From: Tomocerus qinae
Taxonomy: Eukaryota > Arthropoda > Collembola > Entomobryomorpha > Tomoceridae
Direction of reading: 5' to 3'
Assembly (NCBI GenBank): GCA_020055645.1
Contig: CM034548.1
Location: 21,792,701-21,856,700, forward strand
DNA: 64,000 bases
In this document: positions 53,301 through 64,000 of the stretch, in pieces
How positions within the stretch are numbered: position 1 is the stretch's first letter
How the letters are laid out: each line of letters opens with the position of its first letter
Notes under the pieces: model-generated
What the model was told of the DNA's origin: nothing
The model's database searches: none
The model's input: only the letters and a program-made list of their open reading frames with translations
Program-made: the position numbers and the translations under genes

Positions 53301-54009
53301 TCCACAATACAATGAATGCGACCATTGCAAAGTCACAACAAGGCTTTATTTTCTTCCTATACTAGTTTCACTACTTATTTACAACAACGTAAATCCTCTA
53401 CTCTACACGTACCTTTTACATCCGTCCGTATTTAGCAGGAACATACCTATATGCACACTTATTCAAAGTACCTACTACATGTCAACCCTTCTTCCGTTTC
53501 GCAGCATCTTTCTACTTCTTTAGACATATTTGGGTACTAAAATTAACTCTTAAGGGATTGGGAGAATCCACGTTTCCTTCAAACAAATCTGAACATGTAT
53601 TGACTTATTCGGAAATAGACCATTTCCCAAAATGCTTGAATATAATTATTAAAAATCAATACCAATCTAACATCTATTCTAGCATTACTGATTTACCCTT
53701 TTCAATCTTCAGTGATTCATGTGATTTAGTTTCAAAAAGGAATCAGATGAAAGGACGTGAATTTCCCCAAACAGGAATTTTTCGCATCTTTTTGATAACT
53801 TTTAGGGATAAGCCCAGAGGATTTCCCTTCTTGACTGTGGCCTTGTGGATTCATAGCAGTTGAGTTCAGCAGTCATCAATATTGACTGAAGAGTTATGGA
53901 AAAAAGAAGGAGAGTACAGAATTGGTACAAAAGTTATAGATAGTTGATATGATTATTGGGACTATGGATGGGACACTCTACATACAGGGTATACATAGTC
54001 TCATGAGTA

Positions 54010-54017
54010 GTAGTAGG
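54010..54017. repeat. Left 8-bp target site duplication of the hAT element
   Basis: GTAGTAGG, identical to 54809-54816 across the element. The surrounding DNA is rich in TAG repeats, so some similarity could be chance, but the exact fit at both TIR ends argues for a true duplication. Confidence 0.85.
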
Positions 54018-54808
54018 CAGAGCCCCCAGCCGTAACGGCCAGCCGCCGCCGCCGCCGTTTTTGGCCCAAATTTTTCAGCCGCCGCCGCCGGCTGAAAAAC
54101 CCGGCGCGCCGCCAGCCGCCGCCGCCGGTAATAAATACGGCGCGCCATTAGAAAAATTGATTTTTCACCTTAATATTGCTCTCAGAAAAATATTACCAAG
54201 TAATAATTGTCTAGCAGTCATGTAATCAGACTTTTTCTTACAATTTTTATCATTATTATGACTTATTACTAAATATTTGTAACTGTAGATTTAACTAGAT
54301 TATTGACACAGATTTATATTTTACGCAACAAAACAATGAAAAAAAATTAGAATTAATCATCAATTAACACTCTTTTTGCCAAGTCCACACAGAAATATTT
54401 TCCTGTATTCTTGTTATCCCCTGCTACTTTTTGTAGAAAAACTTGATCTATGGTCTAACTGTGATTTGCTGCTTAAATCATACGTCTCATGATTGGATAA
54501 TTCAAAATTTTAAACATACGTTTGTGGAGCTCGTACCACAGTTAGAGGAAGGCAAAATATTGAGATCTCTGTCAATTTTTTACGGCAAAGCTGTATTGAA
54601 GGGAGGCATAGGAAACGAATCTGTGCGTTTGGTATGCAAACATACGGAATATTTCACTACGCATGCCCAAACTTCGCGTTTATACTATAAAAATGATATT
54701 TATAAGCCGCCGCTGGCAAACCTCGGCTGAGGTGGCTAAGCCGCCGCCGCCGATGAAAAATGGGAGATCAGCCGCAGCCGCCACTAAATATCACGGCTGG
54801 GGACTCTG
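54018..54808. mobile_element. hAT-type DNA transposon, non-autonomous
   Basis: The left end starts CAGAGCCCCCAGCCGT and the right end is its reverse complement with one mismatch (15 of 16). The element is flanked on both sides by the same 8 bp, GTAGTAGG (54010-54017 and 54809-54816), the target duplication length of hAT elements, and CAGAG-type ends are typical of hATs. Both subterminal regions carry many GCCGCC copies, in sharp contrast to the AT-rich surroundings; the interior is AT-rich. At 791 bp it is too short for an intact transposase. Confidence 0.9.
54443..54730 (+). pseudogene. Possible relic of hAT transposase coding sequence
   Basis: An open frame inside the hAT element. Its beginning (LTVICCLNHTSHDWIIQNF) loosely resembles the stretch of hAT transposases where a threonine and aromatic residue precede a D-W-x-L-Q motif. 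The remainder is not recognisable, the frame has no DDE-region context and no BED or dimerisation domain, and the last codons run into the GCC repeats. This is a weak resemblance judged by eye. Confidence 0.3.
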
Positions 54809-54816
54809 GTAGTAGG
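54809..54816. repeat. Right 8-bp target site duplication of the hAT element
   Basis: GTAGTAGG directly after the right terminal inverted repeat (ends CTCTG at 54808). Perfect copy of the left duplication, suggesting a fairly recent insertion. Confidence 0.85.
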
Positions 54817-57800
54817 TAGGTAGATAACTACCTCAGATAGGTATTATAAGTAACTGACAATGAAACTGCCAGGGAGTCGAATCGAGTGAGTTCACTTGGT
54901 TTGTCTGGCTTAGTCATTCAGTCAACTCCGTATCAAAGTTTCAACTCCACAACAAGCTTTCTTTCGGCTCCAACAACATCCCATCCCCCGTATATATTAA
55001 TACTGTACACTGCATTGCTTACTACTACTATGTTCCGGTTCTCCTATACCTATCGTCGTGCCTCTAATCTGCCACTAAAGCTATCCTCGTATTTTGTAAG
55101 TATAGTACGGGGTGAGTGCTAGATACTTGCACATTCTACATGCTTAAATTCCAGGGATCCAAAATACACACTCAAATATAAATCCCATTTCGACCACCAA
55201 ATCATAAACCAAGTAAGTCAAAATATTTTATTTCTATTATCTATTTCTTCCTATTTATTATTTTAGTAATAGTCACCAAGGGTAATACAACTTAAAAAAT
55301 ATCACACAATCTTTATAAATAACCATTAATAAGTTTTCATCCATCTATATTATATTTTTTTAATTTATTTTCATATCAAATCTCCTAAATTTTTAATTTT
55401 TGCAGACTAGTTTGTTTATTTTCAAAAGCAAAATAAGGATATTATCCAGAAAAATTGATAGTAGTAATAAGGACATGGAACCTTGTGTATTTCGTCCAAT
55501 TTCAGACAGTAGTAAGGGAGCAATACTGATTTCAAAGGTTTTGCTTTGGCGTTTGCTATTATTATGGCATGAGCTTAAAGCTAGCATGCATGGGTTGTAC
55601 CTCCCTAAGTCAGCATTATGGATAGAGACAGGGTCTTGCAGTATTAATGGAGAAGGTATGTGCATATGGATATATATTATCTGCATTTCTGTAGGTACAG
55701 TAGATATAGTTGATGCAGAGGAGAGTATAATATTTCAATCTTATAAGTCGGTCTTAGATAGATGTAGGTATGCAGAATGCAGATGCAAAGTTAAAGCGGA
55801 TAAGATATAAGGTGTTATATTATACTAGAAGAGTTATATAGAGTATATTATAGAGTATACAGAGCCTGCTGTCTGATTATTTAAGTGAGTAAATGTAGGT
55901 ACTCGTTCTTGATTCTGTTTTTCTGTTCTATTCTGTAGTGAAGTGACTGACTGACTACTAACTTTTATACTGTATTTGTACGCTGCAAGTTCCTTCATCC
56001 TTCCATGCATACAGAATGTAAAAACTAAACTATTTATGTACATTTATATTACATTTAGATGTGTGTGCATAAGTATACACATTTCTACTGAATCTTTGAC
56101 AGACTGAAACTGAACTCAAGTGAAGTGATAGCTAACACCTTAAAGCTAATCGTAAGTAAGCTAATGATAAGCCCTATATAGATATAATAATACTAGCTGC
56201 ATGCAGTAAGTAATTGTATTTGAACAATATGTATTACATTTACAATCATTATGCATAGGTAGGCACATTATTACCGTCTTAAAGGAAGTTTCATTTACTC
56301 TACAATATAAACCCATAATAAGCTCTGTCATACATAAAATATTGCAAAACCGTGGCAAGAGCCTAGTAAGTCAAAAAGGGTTAATATTTCTGTTCAATAT
56401 ACAAATCATGATTGAGCCATAAGGAGAGGTTTGTCGTTGCATTTGGCTACCAGAAGCATTTTGCAGTCTCCTTTCAGTGAAAAAGTTAGTTTTAGAATTT
56501 ATTCCTGCACGTTTTAACATGTTGAAGCTAACTAGGAAAACAACAATCGAATGTGTATGGGTTGGATATACTGACAACATACATATTGGATGTAAGTAAC
56601 AACAATAGGTGTACGGCAGCTGAACTCAACTCACTCTCAACTGAAGTAGCTCGAGAAAACTAACAAATAACTTCATAGTTAGTTAGCCAACACACATCAT
56701 CACATAACGAATAGAATTCAATTGTATAAAATAATATAATATTTAGTAATAATGTAAACAACAGTGTTTGAGCTACTTTATCCTTTTTATACCTTGATCT
56801 TCATTTTCAAAGCTTATTGTGTTCTTATTGTGTCCATATTTATCCTTTTCTCCCATAGTTAATTAATTACTATCTAATGAGGTGTTTATCATTCTTCTCT
56901 GTGTTTTTGAAAAACTTGTTATCGTTATAGAGAATGTGGACTAGTGTACTTTGTAGTGCCATGGTCATGGTGAGTGGCAGAAAACTAACATAATTCTTTT
57001 GCGCAGTTGTTCAGTGAAAATTCATGTCAACCGGCTGATTTGCATCTGCCTCTAGTTGAATACGTCAAGTTATGTCAACAAATAATTTGTGCAGTGTATT
57101 TATTTAGTCTGTCCGTTGTAATTGATTTTTTATTTGTTGTTTAACCCTCGTTTCCTTTATAACGATTGAAATATACTTCGATTGCCAACTGTCTCTATAT
57201 ACAGTTAGGTTAAGAAGAAGGTGCTCACCCGCTGTCTGTTGTTGTCGAGGAAATGTTTAGACAGTTAAATTAGATTATACATTCGCAGAAGATTAGTAAT
57301 AGTTTGACTGGACTGACTGGACCGTTTGTTCGTTGTATGATTAACCCTTGTTGACGTAGTCACAAGCGAGATGTGTGAATCAGCATTCAGTTATCTCTCT
57401 CATGTATAATGGCCGGCAGCAGAGAATTGATAAAACAATAAAATCCGTATAGAGGTACATTTACACATAACATTTTGTTATCTATGTCTATACACGTAAA
57501 CAGTAAAAGCGTTTACAGTATAGCACACATTTATTTGATACCAAGACAGAGCAGTCCTGTTTAACTATTAACGCACATCACAACAAGAAACTATTTACAG
57601 CTTCAAAGATTCTATTGTCACTATTGTCGTTTTGTGTTTGCTCCTCAGAGTCGAAAGAGCACTATTTGTTACATTTAATTCAACCCAACTCAAACAACAG
57701 TGTCACTAGAGCAATTGACGAGTCAACATAATATTTCGAGTCGACGATGGATAGAGTGCAGACAATTTATCATTGGACACTTACGTAGGTACTTACACTT

Positions 57801-60800
57801 TGTTATCTCGACGAAAAACAGACTTTCCACTAATATATCTCTACTACAATTTACCACTCTCCGTTTTGTGACAGCTCAATCATAATTTTATTTATTGGCA
57901 TTTTATTCAAGCTGGTAGGGACAAGAAATAATATTGATTTTTATAGGAGAATTAAATCAATATTTATTTAAATGATAAAAATTAACTTCCACTTCATTAT
58001 ATAGTAGTGTATATAATTTAAATATATTTATAATATAGTGTATTTATTCTATTACGCATTATAATAAATTGGGTATATTGAGTTTTTTCTCTGATAAAGT
58101 TGATTGGATACGAGTTTGTGAGTTCTGTTGCCATCACTTGTGTGTTACAGCATCAAGTTAATAGATTATAAGCAGTTAAATGCGTCGCAATTGACAGACA
58201 CGCAAATGGTTAAATTACCCTTATTCTAGCAATTGGGCAATTATTTTGTCGTTTTAATCTAATCTTTTTATTTTGAACGATAGGACTGAATTTTTGCTGC
58301 TCCTTTGGTGATTCGTTTGCAGCTAAAATTGACATTGGACATGGTGTCATTTGAGTGAAATAAGATTAATTTTGTGTGTGGTGGACATCTGTCATCAAAA
58401 ACAGTTAAACAGTTGATTCATGAATGAGTGCTATATGTAACTGAAAATGACATCTTGAGCAGCTGCTAGCCAAAGTACTCTTTATAAAAATATATTTTAT
58501 GTACGTGCTAGAATTGAGTGTACACATTAACGTTAAGTGGGGCCAGACCAACAGACCCATGTGAATTTTTGTGTCAATATCTATTTGTCAATTTGCCAGA
58601 AAATAAGCAAGTTTAAGCAAGACTCTGTCAAGACTGGGCAGGATTCGCCTGTTTACCCTAAAATCTGAGTGAGTTGAATTATGAAATTTGTTTATTTATA
58701 CTACACTATTTTAAGATATGTACACACAAAAAAGAGTTTTCACATATTAATTTCAATTGGCGTGATTATTTAGCCACATGAGAAAGGTATTTACATACTC
58801 TCTATAAAGATTAACAACTTGGTAGACTAACTGCCATTTTCACACGTTTTCTACTGTTAGTGTTGAAAAGTCTAATAATGTGGCCTATTACACAGATTGA
58901 CATTATGATTAGCGAGTAAAGATCATTTTGAGGGAAACTTGTTTCCATTTGCTCTTTTCTTTTGCATGACTTTCGACTGACTGTATATAATGACAGTTGG
59001 GACATGTAGCGACAGAATTTGGAACAGGAACCGGAGTCAGAAATTGGAATTGTCGTGTCTCCCATAAAAACTTGTCTTGTAATGCAAGTTGTCAACATCC
59101 TTCCAATGCGTGCAACAGTCATTGTTTCATCCAATCAGCAACAATACAGAGCTAGGTACACTTAAGTATGCTAATTCTGTAAGCTGCTCTTAAGTTGTGG
59201 CACAATTGCATAGGCTTATATACCTACGTTGTGCTGATTGTGAGTGCGAACTGACGCCAACTGCATCATTCTCAAATTTCTGCATCCAATTCGCCTATCT
59301 TCTTCATTTTCTTCTGATAAATGCTGGCAATCAGTATGCATAAAATGCACTTAGCCACTGGTTCGTCTTCGTTGTCAGTAGGAGAGAGATTCATGCCATG
59401 GCATCGATTTTGTAGTTCACTCATACAACACACAAAGACACAATAATGTGTATGTATATTATGTACACGAGAAACGCACATAAATACGAAGCATTAAAAC
59501 ATGAACTAGTCTTAAGTGGATCTCTGATCTAATCATCTCGTCTTGTATTTATAAACATATAATTAGTCATCGTTTTAAACCACCTGTTCTCTCCTCAAAT
59601 GCAGTTTCTAATTTTCATGTTAGCTTACAATTACACATAAGCATATACGTATTATAAAGTTGTTTTGAATTAGGTTTCCTCTATCTACCTTAGAGAGTTG
59701 TCTCTGCTATGCATTATACTTACGATGCGTATACTCCTTGTCTTTGAATTTGCAAGTTTAATGAAATAATATTATCGTACTTACCTATCTAACTTGTTCA
59801 GCCTTTGAATTACCAGTCTATTGTTTTATATTTTAAAGAATACATATAGCCCCTAACGTTTTTAGATTTTCATCACCATAATTTCCTTCAAATTATATAC
59901 ATACTGAAATGATACACATTTCTAGATCCAGAAAGTAGTGTCGATATAATTAGAAATATGTATTTTCTGAGAGCTGGTTTTAAAAATAAGTTCAAGCTTT
60001 CAATTACTATTCTTTTATCATCGGTATAAAAAATTATAATCAGGAAAATTGTAATATCTGCTTTACATATGTTCTTTTATCTTAAGGAACAATACAAATT
60101 TTTAATGGAACAGCTGCGTGAAAACAACGCATATTATTATCATTCTCAAGTACAGTTAATTTATAGCTACCATTTACAGTATATTAAAATTAACGAACTA
60201 AATAAACAGTTTGTCCATGTCAATGGGAATCTGTGTAAAGATATTTCATCTTTCAATTCTGTTATGTATATGCAAAATGCTCTATGATTCGTTAAGGTAC
60301 ATTTCACCGACAAATAAGCTACTCGCTTGCACAGATCTATTAATTATAATATAAAGAATAGCAATTTACTATATATGGTTTCTTTTAATCAAGCAACATT
60401 CGTTTGACTAGAAATAAATTTTTTTTTGTGATGAGAAATTAACTTAATTATAGGTACAGGCACTTAAAATGCTCCATCGGAATTAAATAGTCAGTAAAAG
60501 CAGAGTTCACAGATGAGCAAATACGTTAATTAGTCCATGGCAGTTATTGCAATGGAAAATCATTCAGAGTTTTTATATAATTATTTACTATCACTGCATT
60601 TGAGTGATTGAGTGTATGCTTTGTAATTACTTATCGGCTTTTGTATTACAGATGAGCCGTTTTATTGCTTTATTCAGACATTTAATATGCGATTAATATT
60701 GTGAATTGATAATCTCCTTCATATCTGTGATGCGATGGTATATAAGATTATTTACCAAATGGGATTTTCGCTTTCACAATTTTCAATTCACAAATGATAT

Positions 60801-62929
60801 ATCTGCACCATACATAAATTAAAATGGTTTGTTTCAATTACTATGATTGCAGTTTCCCCACGAAAAATAAAGCCTTAAAAATACTAAAATTGCAATGCGT
60901 AAAAAGATAACTAAAAACGCACCATAATAATGAAATCGGATGAATGAAATACCTTAATTAAATATCAAGTTGGCCAAAATTATTTTCCAAAGAATATTTG
61001 ATGGGAATATCTCACGTTTAAATGTAGATCGCTAGATTAGCTGAATGTTATGTAAGACCAGAACCGTTGTAGTATTTATTTTACTACTAGCTGGGTATAT
61101 AAGCCAAATTCTTTCATATACTCCAAATAATATACTGATTTAGTTGTTTATGAAGTTATTCTTAAGTGATTTAAGAAACCAATGCAAATGTTCAAGTGGT
61201 AAATGCTGTGGGATCAAAATTACAATTATCACTACTAGTGGAGATAACGTTCACACCTCAAAATTAAGTGCAATCTAGATTTTCTATTTGAGTTAATGTA
61301 TTGAAAAATGACTTGAATTAGTTTTCAGGTTGTCACCACTTAAGAATGAAGAATTTGTTTGCATGATATTCCACATTGTAGGCGACTGCGTTTATTTTGT
61401 GGTATTTGGACTCTGTAGATGTGTTTCATAAACTTTTTAATCTTTTTTGCAATCACATCATTTGTGGTTTTACTCTTATGCATTTTCTAATTCCATAGTA
61501 AGGGGTGATTAGGTTTTTTATATATACGACAAGATTTGTTTACTTCTTACTTTGTATTAAGGAGATTAGAGAGAGACCGTTGTAGTACAAAAAGTTTGCC
61601 ATAGCTTATTAACGTTTCATTTTCAACTGTAATCTCTTTCATTTAATATTTGCAGTTAAATTACCATTTTTTGCATGCCTTCTGTTGTCCATTGAGATCT
61701 AAGACAATTAACCGTGGTCCGTGATAGGTAAAATTAATGATTGAGTATAATTACATGTAAAATCGCAAATGTTTTATGTATGTTTAAGGACAGATTGGCA
61801 TTTGGTTTAGTTTTTATCTATGGTACTCTGTTATCACGAGTGAGTGCAGTTGTTACGTTACAATAGTTAATATGATTTAGTTGACCTTGTTGCAGGGATC
61901 GATGTTTACGGTCCTTTTCATATCGATTGAGGTATTTGTGCCCAATAAGATATGATAATAAATGGTATCATAACCTATTCTGCATTGTGTGGTTCATTTA
62001 TCATGTATTGAACATTTACATTTAGTAGATGTCTGACGGAATAGTATTAACCTATTTAAAAAAGAATAGGATATTATGTATTAGTTTGTATTTAGAATAC
62101 GGAAGAGATTTATTTATATGGTAGGTACATGATATTATATATAGGATTTACAGGCTTGACTGATCTACCAATTAGAATTAGAGAAATACAAAGCACAATG
62201 GAGTAGGCTTGGAGTGGAGGATTGAAAACATGAATACCAAAAAGCGTATCATTGTTAAGAATAGCAGAGTTAAGATTGTTCTGTTATAAAATAATTATTG
62301 TATGCATTTCCTATTGAATTTTGTATTTACAGGAAACATTCACTGAAGACTGACGAGAGACCGCAAGGCAACGTTAGAGAATTTTAGCAATAGGCGAAAG
62401 TGAAGTACCACTCAATGTTCAAGCTCCGAAAACAAACACAACATTAATCTCCATACACCGTGCTAAATGCAGTGTACTATTCCAACTAAACTGCAGAATT
62501 AAAACCATCAGCTCACACGTATTGAAAAGTGCTGAGTTTGTGTCTGCATGAAAGATACTGCCTTTCTACAGAACTCGTACTTATATTATTATAATAGCTC
62601 TTTGAACTGATTTTTTACCTTCATATCATAACACTACTCATAAAATAAATATAATGCTGATTGCTATTATTTTGTAAATAAAATTGCCTTCGCAGAACAC
62701 GAAAGAATCGCAAGATTAGACTGTGGCAGCCTTCAACATCACCACGAATTACACAGATAACTCTCTGTATAGTACTTAGTCAAGATACGAGCTAAATGGA
62801 CTCTAATAACAGAGCAGTTGGTTTTGTATGGTATGATTAGTGCAGTCCGTTGGTTGTCGAAATAGAGTAGTAGTAAACTGACAATGAGTAAGTGCAAGTA
62901 AAAATAAATAAGTAGAGTTCACATTGTAG
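54817..62929. other. Gene-poor DNA upstream of the BCR-like gene
   Basis: AT-rich; one unrecognised open frame (55406-55810). May hold non-coding first exons and the promoter of the BCR-like gene; a possible UTR-exon acceptor (TATTTACAG) ends at 62332. Nothing else supportable. Confidence 0.5.
55406..55810 (+). other. Unrecognised open frame behind a good acceptor-like signal
   Basis: A T-rich tract and TTTTTGCAG (ends 55405) precede 134 codons plus stop, with a donor-like AAG/GTATGT near 55653. The sequence (for example VLLWRLLLLWHELKAS and LYLPKSALWIETGSCS) is not recognised. It is among the longest open frames in the gene-poor region, but AT-rich codon use looks like the flanks. Confidence 0.2.
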
Positions 62930-63127
62930 CCCTAGTTGTTGTGCGCTATTGTTGTAACACTTAACTCTTTAGTTCCATCCTTGAGCGCACATCACAGCAA
63001 AGCAAGCAACATCAGAGCACAGAGAGACGAGAGCTCAGTACGCCAAAGACTTTGATTTGTAATGGATTTGCTATAAGATAGCGAGTTCTGGTCTACCAAA
63101 TCTGTTTGTGTGAATGGAAATCACAAG
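62930..63127 (+). promoter_or_regulatory. Probable 5' leader of the BCR-like gene with two short uORFs
   Basis: Stretch just upstream of the BCR-like ATG. It has two upstream ATGs: 63062-63076 (ATG GAT TTG CTA TAA) and 63114-63131 (five codons), whose TGA overlaps the main start as ATGA. Whether the transcript starts here or enters from an upstream exon is unknown; a possible acceptor (TATTTACAG) ends at 62332. Confidence 0.4.
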
Positions 63128-64000
63128 ATGAGTGCGATAAGTGATTTTAATAAAGTGTGGGTGCAAAAATTTCCTGGAAGTGAACTTCCTCCAGCCTGGG
63201 AGGAAGATGTGAAAAATAATCTTGCCAAGCATAAGAAACGTGTTCAAGAGCTTCAGGAAGAGCTAAAGGAAGAGCAAGTGTATGTCCAATTCCTAGAAAG
63301 TCTTCTTGAAGAAGTGGAAAAGAGGAAAACAGAACCCTCCTCCGAAGGACCGAGTGAGACTTCCGCCAGTGGCCGTGCTCAAGAGAAAAATATTAGCGAT
63401 GTTATCAAAGACACTTTAGAAAGACGCTCACTAGTGGGTCAAGGCAGTTTCACCACGGAGAACGAAGATGTGAGCAATGGCGTGAGCGACAGCGGCTGTC
63501 TCCTCTCCGCCTCCGGGACGAGCAATGAGGAGTTTTCTGGAGAGGGGAAGGAACATGATGACGAGGATGGGAAGGTAGGGAGCAAGTCGGAGGAGGACGG
63601 GAGTGGGGATGACAACTCGGAGAATGCAAACAAAGATCACTTCGTCACGGTGATTGAGGTGAATGGGTTTGACAAGGAAAAGTCAGCAGGCACTTCTAGT
63701 CATGGAGCAGCCAAGTCAAACAACAATAATAATAGTTTAGATAACAATAGTAGCAGTAGCAACAACAGCAACGAAGATGCCGGAAGACTGAAAAAAGTGC
63801 CTCCACGGCCACCGCCGAAGAGTTTCAAGCGCACAGGCAGAGAGCAATGCCCCGCACCTCCGCCAACACGAAGCCGACTGACAGGCTCAAATGCAACCGC
63901 AGCCGCTATCAACGAAATCGAATCTAAATCCGAAGACAGCAGCAGCAGCAGTTCCAATAAAATGGAACGGCCGGTAGTTTTCGACTCGAGGAAAAACTCA
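63128..64000 (+). CDS. BCR: BCR-like protein, N-terminal coding exon (partial, runs off the right edge)
   Basis: An ATG in good context (A at -3) opens 291 codons with no stop to the end of the window. The start (FNKVWVQKFPGSELPP) matches the N-terminal motif of BCR, which has F..AW..QFPDSEPP, and is followed by a Lys/Glu-rich coiled coil (residues 28-67, LAKHKKRVQELQEELKEEQ and beyond) equivalent to the BCR oligomerisation domain. Then come Ser/Glu/Asp-rich disordered sequence, an Asn/Ser run (about 197-215), two proline-rich SH3-type patches (PPRPPPKSFKR from residue 225, and PAPPPTRSR) and a Ser run. Human BCR continues with DH, PH, C2 and RhoGAP domains; those would lie outside this window. 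ABR lacks this N-terminus, so BCR is the better name. Low-complexity tracts make the middle hard to align. Confidence 0.85.
   Translation, partial: MSAISDFNKVWVQKFPGSELPPAWEEDVKNNLAKHKKRVQELQEELKEEQVYVQFLESLLEEVEKRKTEPSSEGPSETSASGRAQEKNISDVIKDTLERRSLVGQGSFTTENEDVSNGVSDSGCLLSASGTSNEEFSGEGKEHDDEDGKVGSKSEEDGSGDDNSENANKDHFVTVIEVNGFDKEKSAGTSSHGAAKSNNNNNSLDNNSSSSNNSNEDAGRLKKVPPRPPPKSFKRTGREQCPAPPPTRSRLTGSNATAAAINEIESKSEDSSSSSSNKMERPVVFDSRKNS

Larger units (their letters stand above)
38913..54009. other. Exon 19b 3' UTR and gene-poor intergenic DNA
   Basis: About 15 kb of AT-rich DNA with TAC/TAT-rich microsatellites, the 39963 hairpin, the G-quadruplex motif and the minus-strand coding-like block at 47.0-47.3 kb. 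The end of the PMCA transcript cannot be placed. Confidence 0.6.

Noticed and set aside
53558-53863. 101-codon plus-strand frame just upstream of the hAT element
   Set aside because: No ATG, no domain and no splice context; not part of the element, whose end is at 54018.
58811-59134. A CPNC motif on the minus strand (about 58988-59007) followed by a hydrophobic stretch and a later LPSC, faintly like a LITAF zinc-binding domain
   Set aside because: The CPNC frame and the hydrophobic/LPSC frame differ, the spacing does not fit convincingly, and no splice sites reconcile them.

Overview
This is an AT-rich eukaryotic window. Short GT-AG introns interrupt the one complete gene, and both recognised proteins belong to animal families, so it reads as an invertebrate metazoan genome. 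I cannot assign a phylum from sequence alone.

Layout. (1) 1-14008: upstream non-coding DNA with microsatellites, a GC-richer block at about 11.69-12.6 kb that carries one unrecognised open frame (11687-12067), and pyrimidine-rich stretches that could be promoter or 5' UTR. (2) 14009-19692: 5' UTR and 18 coding exons, + strand, of a plasma-membrane Ca2+-ATPase (PMCA, P2B-type P-type ATPase). The exons join without a frame break into 1098 codons and hold every catalytic motif of the family. (3) 19693-38912: the C-terminal splice region. Exon 18 ends in phase 0. Two separate terminal exons, 7 kb and 19 kb downstream (26748-27122 and 38697-38912), each begin with the calmodulin-binding helix expected after the ...LQTQ junction, and each end in a class I PDZ ligand (ETSI and ETAV). 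Two weaker candidate terminal exons (21617-21925 and 33772-33867) are also phase-compatible. (4) 38913-63127: about 24 kb with no recognised gene. It holds trinucleotide and tetranucleotide repeats, hairpins, a strong G-quadruplex motif, a few unrecognised open frames and a 791-bp hAT-type DNA transposon with 16-bp terminal inverted repeats and a perfect 8-bp target duplication. (5) 63128-64000: first coding exon of a BCR-like gene (N-terminal coiled-coil oligomerisation region, then a low-complexity, proline-rich segment), running off the right edge.

Together, PMCA exports Ca2+ at the plasma membrane. Choice of terminal exon would change the autoinhibitory calmodulin-binding tail while keeping a PDZ anchor. 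The BCR-like protein (Rho-family GEF/GAP signalling in known relatives) is an independent neighbour in the same orientation; nothing in the sequence links the two functionally. Exon boundaries were chosen by reading-frame continuity, GT/AG sites and recognised family protein sequence. No computation or database search was run.
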